Shown: piece by piece, positions 1-7,362 of the stretch
Layout of the letters: every line of letters begins with the position of its first letter
Position numbering within the stretch: position 1 is the first letter of the stretch
Source: Chara braunii
Lineage: Eukaryota > Streptophyta > Charophyceae > Charales > Characeae
Reading direction: 5' to 3'
Assembly (NCBI GenBank): GCA_003427395.1
Contig: BFEA01000361.1
Span: 1,428,090 to 1,451,021 of the forward strand
Length of the DNA: 22,932 bases
Translations under genes and position numbers: made by a program
The notes under the pieces: model-generated
Databases searched by the model: none
Told to the model about the DNA's origin: nothing
What the model saw: only the letters and a program-made list of their open reading frames with translations

Positions 1-19
1 AAAAAAAAAAAAAAAAAAA
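1..19. repeat. poly-A run at window edge
   Basis: Nineteen uninterrupted A residues open the window. It may be a microsatellite or the tail of an element lying outside the window; the sequence cannot tell which. Confidence 0.9.
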
Positions 20-76
20 GATCATACCAAAAGACAAAAAGAATCTATCTTATGCACAGAAGATATGCATGAGGAA

Positions 77-77
<1 letters not shown>

Positions 78-133
<56 letters not shown>

Positions 134-134
134 C
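78..134. repeat. (CAA)n microsatellite
   Basis: About 19 uninterrupted CAA/AAC units. Read on the plus strand it would encode a poly-glutamine run inside a 63-codon open frame, but nothing around it looks like coding sequence, so it is annotated as a simple repeat. Confidence 0.95.
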
Positions 135-250
135 GATGTATGATGATATACATGAGAGATTCTCGTTGTATTCGAGAGGGTAGTAGGAGGGTAGTAGGGT
201 TGTCATACTCTTCAGCTGAAGTTTCCCGGTCTCTTCCTGGGAATCGGGGA

Positions 251-420
251 CTTTGACATGCCGCTTGGGACTGTTCCATATATGAAACTTGGAACTGCTT
301 TGTATGGAACTGCTTGGAACTGCTTTGTATGAAACTTGGAACTGCGTGGAACTGCTTGGAACTGCTTTGTATGGAACTTGGAACTGTTTGGAACTGCTTT
401 GACATGGAGCTTGGGACTGT
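251..420. repeat. Minisatellite of GGAACTGCTT-type units
   Basis: Imperfect tandem array built from the short blocks GGAACTGCTTTGTATG, GAACTTGGAACTG and GGAACTGCTTGGAACTG in varying order. The same 10-mer CTTTGACATG stands at the left edge (251-260) and near the right edge (397-406), so the edges are themselves part of the higher-order repeat. The frames it opens on the minus strand are low-complexity and not believed. Confidence 0.8.
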
Positions 421-520
421 GCCCTTATATGGGGTGTCATTACACTCAGACAGGTTGAAGATCTGTTGACCAGTTTAGCACACATTGTTGAAAAGACGGG
501 CTAAACCCACTGTGTTCCAA

Positions 521-630
521 TCCGGTCGAGACCTACAGAGGCGCCAACTATGCAGCGGGTTTTCCAGCTGTTGTGTTCAAATCGGGTGGTTAACCCGCCG
601 CATAGTTGGTGCCTCTGGTGGTCTACCGGA
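521..630. repeat. Foldback (inverted repeat), ~110 bp
   Basis: Arms 537-561 and 592-616 are inverted copies of each other with 23 of 25 positions matching, around a loop of about 30 nt. Complementarity resumes outside (TCCGGT 521-526 with ACCGGA 625-630). In RNA it would make a strong hairpin. No target duplication is obvious. The block TGTGTTCMAATC occurs twice (511-522 and about 573-584), so the loop also carries a diverged direct repeat. Confidence 0.7.
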
Positions 631-1636
631 CAGAAAAGGCTTGCCTCGGCAGGCAAAAAGACGTAATTTTGCGCTAGTTCTGGTTCCCTTTTTTTTTTTT
701 TGTGTGTGTGTAGGGCTGGCGTGGGGTTGTAGATTTGATGGGTGATGTGGGCTCGTCGATAGAGAGGGCAACCGCCGCAGGTTGCGGACAGCAAGGTTCA
801 CTACGAAGATCCGGCGGCGATCGGAGAGCAGCCTTCAAGACGCGCCTTCGGCCCTCACGTTCGTCGCCTTGCCGGAGTCATTTTAAGAGGATTCACTATG
901 TTCGCTATGCGGACCACTTCCTGATTGAATTCATCGGAGCTAGAACCACGCGGCCGTTGACGCGAACGTTGACGCGGTGGTGGATCAGAGTGGGTAGGGT
1001 TTAGGGCTTACGCAGAATTATGGTGTCGCAGGGTCTTTCAACAAGCGTTGTGCAGTATGGCTCGGGCTTCAAGTTAGATTAGATCCGACAGCCCCTGGGC
1101 TGAGCGGCCAGTCTGCAGTGTTCACAATAAGCAAAGCTTTTTTTTTTTTTTTTTTTTTTTATAAGCAAAGCTGGGTAATGCTCCCAGTAATTATGCTGGA
1201 CCCAATTTCCAGCAGCCAAGGCCGGCCTTCTCCGGTTGTTTTTTCTTTAGGTGAGCGGCAGAAATCCCGATCGCACATAATTGTGGTCGAAGAGTATCTG
1301 ATGTTGGTAGATCTGGAAGGCTGTGGAGGCGATGTTGACAAATGGGAGGTGGGCTGGTGGAATGAAAAGTGTATGTTTGGGGGGAAGCCCCCTGATGAAG
1401 ATGCTCTGCCAACGGATGAAACGTGTTGAGGAGATGCAAGCAGAAAGAGAAGTTTCCAAGCTTCTTTGGGTTGCATTATGAGATAGAGACGACCCAAACG
1501 AGAGACGTTTCACCGTATGGTACGTATCATTTCCAAAGCGGCGTGCTACTGGAAATTGTGCATTGTGTTGAACGAGTAGTATTGGGCATGCATATAGGTG
1601 TCATGAAACAATCTGAAAAACCTATGACTACATATT
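631..1636. other. No gene seen
   Basis: Short open frames on both strands lack recognisable domains or consistent coding character. The stretch contains T-runs (690-701, 1139-1160) and one plus-strand CTGATGA...GAAAC pair at 1392-1422 considered and rejected as a hammerhead ribozyme. No RNA gene recognised. Confidence 0.6.
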
Positions 1637-1767
1637 TTCAGCCTCCTGATGAGTCGGTGAGACGCCGACGAAACAGTTTGTTACAGCCCCTCGTTTGTTA
1701 TCCTCTTCTCCCTTTTGTCCCTCTCTGCCTACGGTTTACCGTTGGCAGTTCTGTTTGATGATATATA
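1637..1767 (+). mobile_element. Retrozyme-like fragment with partial hammerhead (copy 1)
   Basis: Begins at TTCAGCCTC and runs through hammerhead core CTGATGAG (1646-1653), a perfect stem II GTCGG (1653-1657) / CCGAC (1665-1669) and GAAAC (1670-1674). The same downstream body then follows as in the other copies: ACAGCCCCTCGTTTGTT, a CT-rich stretch, CTGCCTACGGTTTACCG and GTTCTGTTTGATGATATATA. The 5' strand of stem I (GAGG) and of stem III, present in the copy at 3003-3062, are missing. As it stands the ribozyme cannot fold completely. The left edge lies about 4-5 nt downstream of where a cleaved RNA would begin. Confidence 0.75.
1646..1674 (+). ncRNA. Hammerhead ribozyme core, 5'-truncated
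   Basis: Seen: CUGAUGA, a 5-bp stem II closed on loop UGAGACG, then GAAAC, all with canonical spacing. Not seen: the upstream half of stems I and III. Known: these conserved blocks form the catalytic core of hammerhead ribozymes. Inference: a decayed copy, inactive alone. Confidence 0.75.
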
Positions 1768-2640
1768 TAAAATATATATGCCCCGGGGGGATTCATAGGC
1801 ACACTTGCAGCCAGCCCGACGGATCACCCAACTCTGAACTCACCTCTTCACCAACTCCTACTCATTAGCCGATCCTCTTGACCTCGCTAACGTTCCCCAA
1901 TTTGATTAGAGAACGATTTCATCGCGCTTGCAGAATTTATAGCTACTAGCATCAGTGCGAGATAGTCGGGATAGTCGGGATTATGCTGGGGCAAGGGAAG
2001 AGAAGAAGGAAGTGTCTGCAGTCGGCATGCCTGGGCCACGGTGTGGGGTAGCCACTCTCCACACATCAATCCAGTCATCCACTGCTGTGGCCAATGAGAC
2101 GAAAGGAGGAGGGGTTGCGTGCAAAGCAAAAACGAGAAGATTACAATTACACCCGTACTCATAGTGGAAGGAACAAGAAGAGATTACAGTTGAGATTAGA
2201 ATTAAGGCGCGACGAAAGTAGACTGCAGGACAGAGCGCAACAGAACCAGCACGAGTAATGAGTGCCGCGCAGTTACAAAAAGAAGAAATCTACGACAACC
2301 CAAAATCCTAATCTAATTGAAGTCCTAATTCTGATTGCTCCTGTATTCCCCCCCCCCCCAGCATTCAAAAATTCAAAAAAGATTTTCCCGCACAATGACC
2401 GCGCCGAAGCTCCCTTTCCCATTTCCAAAAGAAAAGGAAAGAAGTCGGTCAACTGTTATTTCTGCGCTCGCTAAGGCGAATCCTAACCACCAACCGCCAT
2501 GGAACCCAAACCAAGGAGAAAAAGACGAAAAGAATGGGGACACTTGTGTAATTGGATCAGGCCCCTCCTCCCAACCCCTAAAGTGCAGTCCCGCAGAATA
2601 CGCTAGTCAAAAGATAGCTCGTCACAGCCAGATGGAAAAC
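1768..2640. other. No gene seen
   Basis: Contains an AT palindromic stretch followed by CCCCGGGGGG (about 1760-1790), a duplicated GATAGTCGG (around 1961-1979) and a C-run (2349-2359). Open frames on both strands are short and without recognisable motifs. Confidence 0.6.
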
Positions 2641-2909
2641 TCTAGACACTGCCGGTTCACACCCCATCACAAGCTAGCAAAACACCAATGAAGCCAAGAG
2701 AGGTCTGTCACAGCCAAAAAATACACTCCACACACGCCGCTGGCACTAGAGGCACAACATCGCCACGTAGTGATGGGCCCGACCACTGCCGATCTCGACC
2801 GGACCGGAGAAAACCATAGCAGGGTGCTAGTGAAGTCATGGTATATATCGTCAAACAGAGCTGCCCTGTAAACCATAGGCAGAGAGGGAGAAGAGGACAA
2901 CAAACGAAC
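2641..2909 (-). mobile_element. Retrozyme-like fragment in inverted orientation
   Basis: The reverse complement matches the body downstream of the hammerhead in the 2923-3360 unit: CGTTTGTTGTCCTCTT, CTCTCTGCCTA, a GGTTTTCTCCGGTC block, GGAGTGTATTTTTTGG, GTTTTGCTAGCTTGTGATG and GGTGTGAACC. The ribozyme is absent at its 5' end, where it meets the plus-oriented unit through a repeated TGGTATATATC (2839-2849 region and 2911-2921). It also keeps a segment (CAGCTCTGTTTGACGATATA and following) that the neighbouring plus copy has lost, so it helps define the full-length repeat. Confidence 0.75.
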
Positions 2910-2922
2910 ATGGTATATATCA

Positions 2923-3360
2923 TGTCAGGCAGTCGTTGATGCTTAACCACTACCGGGGTTAAGGTGGATTATAAATTACAGTGTCATCAGTTAGGGCATT
3001 CTGCAAACTGTTGAGGGTTCAGCCTCCTGACGAGTCGGTGAAAGTCCGACGAAACTGTTTGTCACAGCCCCTCGTTTGTTGTCCTCTTTTCCCTCTCTGC
3101 CTACAGTTTACCGAGAACCCTGCTACGGTTTTCTCCGGTCAGGTCGAGCAGCAGCCTCTAGCATCAGCGGCTTGTCTGGAGTGTATTTTTTGGTTGCGGC
3201 AGAGCTTTCTTTGTTTCATGGGTGTTTTGCTGGCTTGTGATGGGGTGTGAACCAACAGTCTGTAGAGTTCTCCGTCTGGTGTGGGTGAGTGGTAGTCTGC
3301 TTTGATTTTTGTCACAGGCACCTTGAGGGCAGTGCTTGGTCCCCGCCATGGGGTATCAGT
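2923..3360 (+). mobile_element. Retrozyme-like unit 1 (438-bp period)
   Basis: Starts at TGTCAGGCAGTCGTTGATGC and runs through a complete type III hammerhead (3003-3062) to the next copy of the same start at 3361. Plant retrozymes are non-coding retroelements with LTR-like repeats of a few hundred bp, each holding a type III hammerhead; size and ribozyme type fit. Just before the next unit is GGGTATCAG (3351-3359), which partly resembles the tRNA-Met primer-binding sequence used by plant retrozymes; the match is short and may be chance. There is no coding capacity, so mobilisation would need another element's reverse transcriptase. Confidence 0.7.
3003..3062 (+). ncRNA. Type III hammerhead ribozyme (apparently complete)
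   Basis: Stem III pairs 3003-3011 with 3054-3062, with one U-U mismatch and one G-U pair. The cleavage triplet is GUU (3010-3012), predicting cut 3012|3013. Stem I is GAGG (3013-3016) with CCUC (3023-3026), closed by loop GUUCAG. The core CUGACGA lies at 3027-3033. Stem II is GUCGG (3034-3038) with CCGAC (3046-3050) and loop UGAAAGU, followed by GAA (3051-3053). Ends open in stem III make it type III, the form known from plant satellite RNAs, viroids and plant retrozymes. GUU satisfies the NUH rule but is less usual than GUC, and stem I is short, so activity is inferred. Confidence 0.85.
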
Positions 3361-3560
3361 TGTCAGGCAGTCGTTGATGCGTAACCACAACCGGGGTTAA
3401 GGTGTAGGGGTTTCTGCGGACCGTTGAGGGTTCAGCCTCCTGACGAGTCGGTGAAGCTCCAACAGTCACAGCCCCTCATTTGTTGTCCTCCTCTGAGTCT
3501 CTCCCTCTCTGCCTACGGTTTATCGAACAGCTCTGTGGTGGTGGGGTGTGGGGGGGTCAA
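3361..3560 (+). mobile_element. Retrozyme-like unit 2 (3'-truncated)
   Basis: Repeats the start of unit 1 (TGTCAGGCAGTCGTTGATGC, then AACCAC and ACCGGGGTTAAGGTG), followed by a damaged hammerhead and the CT-rich body (TTTGTTGTCCTC, CCCTCTCTGCCTACGGTTTA, CAGCTCTG). Homology fades near 3540-3560. Between the upstream block and the ribozyme it lacks about 25 bp present in unit 1. Confidence 0.7.
3418..3470 (+). ncRNA. Decayed hammerhead ribozyme
   Basis: Stem I hairpin GAGG-GTTCAG-CCTC and core CTGACGAG are intact. The second half is not: stem II reads GTCGG against CCAAC, and the GAAAC block and stem III strand seen in unit 1 are deleted. It cannot form the catalytic core. Confidence 0.75.
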
Positions 3561-4102
3561 TTGCCGCTGCTGCTGTGAGGAACTGCGCATGCAGCGACTG
3601 CGGCTGCTTCATCTGATGTGGCATGTGGACCATCCGTTTCAGCAGATGCAGCAATGCAGTGGCAGCGGCATCCGTGCACGCACACAACATCCTTTGATTT
3701 GACGGGATCCCCATTGATTGATTGATGCGGAGTACGTGATACCGCAGATAAAGATGCAGACAAACCACAAATTTTCGACTGCAATCACCACACTACAACC
3801 TTCCCCACACTATATCCTCTTCTTGGAGGAGTCCGCTCAATGACTTTGGAGGTCTTCCTCCGCCCTCGTTTCGGCATCACTTTGTTTCCCGACTACGCTA
3901 AGGTTTGCCTTAAAAGGTTAAAACAAGACCGAAGGTTCATCTTGCGTTGACCTCAAGGTGTTCACCTCAATGGTGGACTATCTTGCATCGACCTTAAGGT
4001 TAACCTCACCAGAGTACATGACCAAAGAGTTGCTGGTGGAGGCAATCTACATCTTTTCCCTTTAGAAATACTGTTCACCTTGCGTTGACTTCGGCAGAAT
4101 CA
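3561..4102. other. No gene seen
   Basis: Contains a G-run near 3551, and at 3940-4015 two loosely repeated blocks of the form TTGACCTCAAGGT / TCGACCTTAAGGT followed by CACCTCA or CCTCACC. No protein or RNA gene recognised. Confidence 0.55.
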
Positions 4103-4231
4103 GCACACAACTACGGTATGGAGTTGCATGCTCTGCCGGTACTACTTCCCCCGAAGGCGCTGTGTTCCGCACACAACTACGGTAGGAGTTGTGTGCTCTG
4201 CCGGTACTACCTCCCAGAGGCACTGTGTTCC
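4103..4231. repeat. Tandem duplication, 66-bp period, with hairpins
   Basis: Two units (4103-4168 and 4169-about 4231) share GCACACAACTACGGTA, CTCTGCCGGTACTAC and CACTGTGTTCC-type blocks. In the second unit CACACAACT (4170-4178) and AGTTGTGTG (4187-4195) form a perfect 9-bp hairpin. Confidence 0.8.
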
Positions 4232-4360
4232 TTTCTCCTTTCCCCTCTGCCAGCACGCCCACACCGACCAATCGTAAGTGTACATGCAGAGCAGAAATGA
4301 CGAGATCAAGATATGGAAAAGAGAACCAGTGACGAAGTTAAAACAAGGGTAAATTTCAAA

Positions 4361-5034
4361 AATATTGCTGTTTCGAGTCGTCCGTTCGAAGTTTCCTTTG
4401 CAAAAATAGAGGTTTCGTTGCAGCTTTATCAGGTTCCCGTCCTTCAGGACATCCGTTAAAATTGAAACAATACAGAGAAAGAAGATTAGCATGGCCCCTG
4501 CGCTTTCAAGGATGACACGCATAAATCGAGAAATTATCACGTTCCCGTAGTTTGCCAGCCAAAATATCGGGTTTCGCCAAGTTTCACAGCAAAAGGACCT
4601 CTAGGCCCCTAGCCTCAGGGACTCAGGGACTCAGCGTTTCGGCCTCAGGCACTCAGTTTTTTCCTTTTTTCTTTTTTTTTTTCTTTTTTTTTCCGCGGGC
4701 GTGGCCAAGGCATCTCGGCCGTGGCCACGTTTCTTGTTTTTTTTTTCGCAGCCGTGGCCGAGGCATCTCGGCCCTGGGCACGCCCAGATGTGTCGGCCAT
4801 GCCCGGAAAAAAAAAAAAAAAAAAAAAAAACGCTGTGCCTCAGGGCAGAACGCTGAGTCCCTGAGGCCCTGAGGCCAGAGGCCTAGGGGTCCTTTGCTGT
4901 GAAACTGGGCAAAACGCGGTATTTTTGCTGGCAAACTATGGGAACCCAATAAAGCTGCAACGAAACATCTATTTTTGCAAAGGAAACTTCGAACGGACGA
5001 CATTTTTGCTGCCAAACTTCGAAACAGCAATATT
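4361..5034. repeat. Foldback element, ~0.67 kb
   Basis: Left arm 4361-about 4655 and right arm about 4830-5034 are imperfect inverted copies. Shared blocks (left reading) are AATATTGCTGTTTCG, CGTCCGTTCGAAGTTTCC, TTTGCAAAAATAGA, GTTTCGTTGCAGCTTTAT, TAGTTTGCCAGC, GTTTCACAGCAAA, CCTAGGCC and CAGGGACTCAGCGTT. The centre holds T and A runs and GGCCGTGGCC-type repeats. The left arm carries a U6 snRNA insertion missing from the right arm; the right arm has an extra ~16 bp near its outer end. Related motifs (ATTTTTGCTG followed by GAAACT, and ACAACGAAACATATATTTTTGC) recur at 8040-8170, so this is a dispersed family. Confidence 0.75.
4439..4540 (+). pseudogene. U6: U6 spliceosomal snRNA retrocopy
   Basis: Follows U6 snRNA almost end to end: 5' hairpin GTCCTTCAGGAC, ACATCCG, TAAAATTG, the ACAGAGA box (ATACAGAGAA), GATTAGCATGGCCCCTGCGC with the AGC triad, AAGGATGACACGCA and AAATCGAGAAAT. 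Differences from the usual plant sequence include a shortened 5' hairpin, a 4-nt insertion after ACAGAGAA and a TTTC insertion before AAGGATGACACGC. There is no terminal T-run and no upstream element or TATA box. It is flanked by GTTCCCGT on both sides (4433-4440 and 4541-4548); the other foldback arm has the uninterrupted site GGTTCCCATAGTTTGCC. These facts indicate a pseudogene made by reverse transcription and insertion with target duplication. Confidence 0.9.
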
Positions 5035-5040
5035 CTTGCT

Positions 5041-5625
5041 ATTAACCCAATAATAAAATTGTAGAAAAGCCTATCAGCAAAGGAGTGACTGCCATGTAAA
5101 ACAAAAACAACAAAAATGCTGTAACAACGGTATTAAAATTAAGTAGTCTTTTTGCAAAATAGTTTGAAGAAAAGTCTCATTACACGATACGAAAGTAATC
5201 GACTATTTGACGTTTATTCTTTCCCGCTGCCAAGTTGCCAACCACACCCCATCGACTGACCGCGGAAACGCTCAAGAACATAATGGAAGCTCGTTCTGTC
5301 CCCCCACCCCCCTCCTATCCAAACTCCTGCCGACTGACGAGGGAAAGACTCGAGAACAAATATTTAGGCCCGCACGCTAAGTCCACACGAGGGGCCTGCC
5401 TCTGCTGATACCAGGACGTTCGTCAACGGATTGCGACTCCATTCACATGGTCCTCCACAGAATGATGATATGAAAAAACGGTACACCTGGAATGAGACCG
5501 TGTTCCCTACAAAGACAATGCTAACTTGGCAGAATCACGGTAGGATCACACGTAAACATTAGTACATAATACTAATACTCGACATTCTAATCATGCTCAC
5601 AATGCTCATGATGGATGCCAAGATA
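5041..5625. other. No gene seen
   Basis: AT-rich then mixed sequence. Around 5245-5375 two diverged blocks resemble one another (CGACTGACCGCGGAAACGCTC and CGACTGACGAGGGAAAGACTC regions, each followed by AAGAACA or GAGAACA). No coding region or RNA recognised. Confidence 0.55.
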
Positions 5626-5760
5626 GATGGTACTCAATATACTCAAGATTGTACTCACCTCACTCAAGATTGTACTCACCTTACTCAAGATCGTGCTTAG
5701 GATACTCAGGTATGATGCTCAAGATCGTACTCGACATAAGATCGTACTCGACATATTCAC
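5626..5760. repeat. Minisatellite of ACTCAAGATTGTACTCAC-type units
   Basis: Five to seven imperfect units of about 17-22 bp built on CTCAAGAT(T/C)GTACTC, ending with two copies of AAGATCGTACTCGACATA. The open frame across it (repeated LKIVLT residues) is a by-product of the repeat. Confidence 0.75.
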
Positions 5761-5906
5761 GGCATTGACAGGACTCTCGGTGATCCGCGTAACGTCCATA
5801 ACAGCGTACCATGCGGAAGAAAAGACGGCTGAACAACGTTTAAGACTGAGAGGAAGATCTACGAGGGTCCGGCCTGAGAGAGAGATGTCATCAAGAAAAT
5901 TGCTGG

Positions 5907-5910
<4 letters not shown>

Positions 5911-5944
<34 letters not shown>

Positions 5945-5968
5945 GGGGGGGGGGGGGGGGGGGGGGGG
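5911..5968. repeat. (GA)n followed by poly-G
   Basis: About 15 GA units (5911-5939) run directly into a G-tract interrupted by one C (5940-5968). Long G-tracts recur at 7272-7291 and can form quadruplex structures; I see no gene context for regulation here. Confidence 0.9.
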
Positions 5969-5969
5969 T

Positions 5970-6443
5970 CCAAGATAGCACGTAACTGAGGAACAGTCCA
6001 GAATATCGACCTTAAATCAAGAACTGGGAATTCCCAGCACCAGCGGAAAACGAGCAGCCGAATAGACGAATCGTCCTACTTCTGACTTATCAACTACTAT
6101 CTCATCTGCTGGGAAATTTCGGCAAAGACTTGAGCTGACATAAAGAGAAGGACTGAAATGCGGAGAGCTGACGTAAAGAGGACTGAAATGCGGAAGAAAG
6201 ACTCCAAGATACGGACGAAGAGTTCAATCCCGTAGAAACCAAGAAGGCTGTCCACGCCGACTCGACGGGTCAAAAAGAAGGGCAAGAGCTATGACAACGT
6301 CCTAGCCTCTCCTATTTTCCGCCGCATGGAGCGCCCGCCCCACGGGCCACGGGTAATCCGTTCGGTCATTACTTCAAAGTGAAGTCAAAGATAAGGGCAC
6401 GAGAAACTGACAACCAGTACCACTTCTTCGATCACTGGGAAGA
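5970..6443. repeat. Intergenic, with a 33-bp tandem duplication at 6132-6194
   Basis: GAGCTGAC(A/G)TAAAGAG followed by GACTGAAATGCGGA occurs twice in a row at 6132 and 6165, the first copy with three extra bases. The rest of the interval shows no gene. Confidence 0.7.
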
Positions 6444-6558
6444 AGCTACCGTCTTCCCCCGAACATAACGCACCCTGAAATTGAACGTATACAAGCTATA
6501 TTTCCGGTCTGGTACAGCCAAATTGAGGGTGCGTTGTGTTCGGGGGAAGACGGTAGCT
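6444..6558. mobile_element. Foldback MITE 1 (115 bp)
   Basis: Nearly the whole element is one inverted repeat: arms of about 40 bp starting AGCTACCGTCTTCCCCCGAA on both strands, matching through AACGCACCCT and AATT with few mismatches, around a short loop. If TA is taken as the target duplication (TA next to CCGTCTTCCCCC at both ends) it would fit a mariner/Stowaway-like MITE, but TA is self-complementary and so is not independent evidence. No coding capacity. Confidence 0.75.
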
Positions 6559-6704
6559 ATCTGCTGAAATCTCAACCGAGTGACAGGTTCAAATCTGTCT
6601 TTCTAAAACTTCCGAGAACATATTCTCCTCATGCCTGAACGTAACGTAAAAACTCGCCGTGGTCCATCCTAGAGTCGGGATGGCGGGACCTATAGCCCTT
6701 GCCT

Positions 6705-6815
6705 CTACCTTCTTCCGCCGAATACAACGTACGGTCATTCTACCTGTATCTAGACTGAAAGATGCGTCAAATACAGCTATAATGACCGTACGTTGTATTC
6801 GGGGGAAGAAGGTAG
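6705..6815. mobile_element. Foldback MITE 2 (111 bp), same family as MITE 1
   Basis: Arms 6705-6739 and 6781-6815 are inverted copies differing at one of 35 positions, beginning CTACCTTCTTCC and including GAATACAACGTACGGTCATT, around a 41-bp loop. The outer 28 bp clearly match MITE 1 (CTACC-K-TCTTCC-C-CCGAAYAYAACGYAC) while loops and inner arms differ. Such a perfect hairpin, if transcribed, is a typical small-RNA precursor shape. Confidence 0.8.
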
Positions 6816-7070
6816 CCCCTCACGTTCTTTCGCTTCTCGAAGCCGATCCTCAGACTTGAACCTCTCCTCACAGGGGCTGCCGCCCAGGCTAAACACGAGC
6901 CACCGGTAGCTGGTCTCCGCCTTTAGGTCAGACTGTCAGCGCTTACTTGAGATCTCCTCGCCTCTCCGATAAAGAGGGTATTCACTCAAGGACGACAATA
7001 CGGACCAATGCTCGCCCTGACCAGCCCGCGGCAACCTGGCGGGCTGGTCAAACCCCTCCACTCCGTGAAC
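6816..7070. other. Intergenic, with a perfect 12-bp hairpin at 7018-7050
   Basis: TGACCAGCCCGC (7018-7029) and GCGGGCTGGTCA (7039-7050) form a perfect stem with loop GGCAACCTG. There is no T-run after it and no adjacent gene, so a terminator role is not supported. Nothing else recognised. Confidence 0.6.
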
Positions 7071-7078
7071 TCAACATA

Positions 7079-7310
7079 TATTCTCAACCAACGGGCCTAG
7101 CTCAGATGATACACCCATGAACTGTTGAAATATGAATCAGATCCAATTTCGAATCCAGGTGCAGTAAGATTAATAAAACAACATACTTCAGAATTGCCTA
7201 GGGCCGGTCAATTCAATGAGGATATCTCAAGGCCGACGGCCCGACGCCCTTTAAACAAAAAAAAGAAAGAGGAGGGGGGGGGGGGGGGGGGAGGAAGACG
7301 TTCTCGGTGA
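7079..7310 (+). mobile_element. tRNA-derived SINE, copy 1
   Basis: The head resembles a tRNA: ACGGGCC then an A-box-like TAGCTCAGATG (7098-7107) and, 49 bp on, a B-box-like TTTCGAATCC (7147-7156). A body without tRNA character follows (ATACTTCAGAATTGCCTAGG, GATATCTCAAGGCCG), then an A-rich tail (7255-7270) that runs into a G-tract. TCAACATA stands at both sides (7071-7078 and 7311-7318) and is a plausible 8-bp target duplication. The acceptor and D stems no longer pair, so this is not a functional tRNA. Head, body and tail are shared with a minus-strand copy at 11911-12062. Confidence 0.7.
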
Positions 7311-7362
7311 TCAACATACCTTGACCATTAAAATATGATAGAAGCGTGGATACGTAAGATAA

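Noticed and set aside
65-256. Poly-glutamine protein
   Set aside because: Only the CAA microsatellite makes the frame; the flanks have no coding signal.
1392-1422. CTGATGA followed 20 nt later by GAAAC, with a GGGG/CCCC hairpin just upstream, resembling a hammerhead ribozyme
   Set aside because: The sequence between the two blocks does not form stem II, and no stem III partner exists upstream. The core words alone are not enough.
6575-6605. tRNA-like T arm (GACAG-GTTCAAAT-CTGTC)
   Set aside because: The loop is one base too long for a T arm, and no acceptor, D or anticodon arm can be found around it.
7039-7050. Hairpin 7018-7050 as a transcription terminator
   Set aside because: No T-run follows, no gene precedes it, and the window is eukaryotic.
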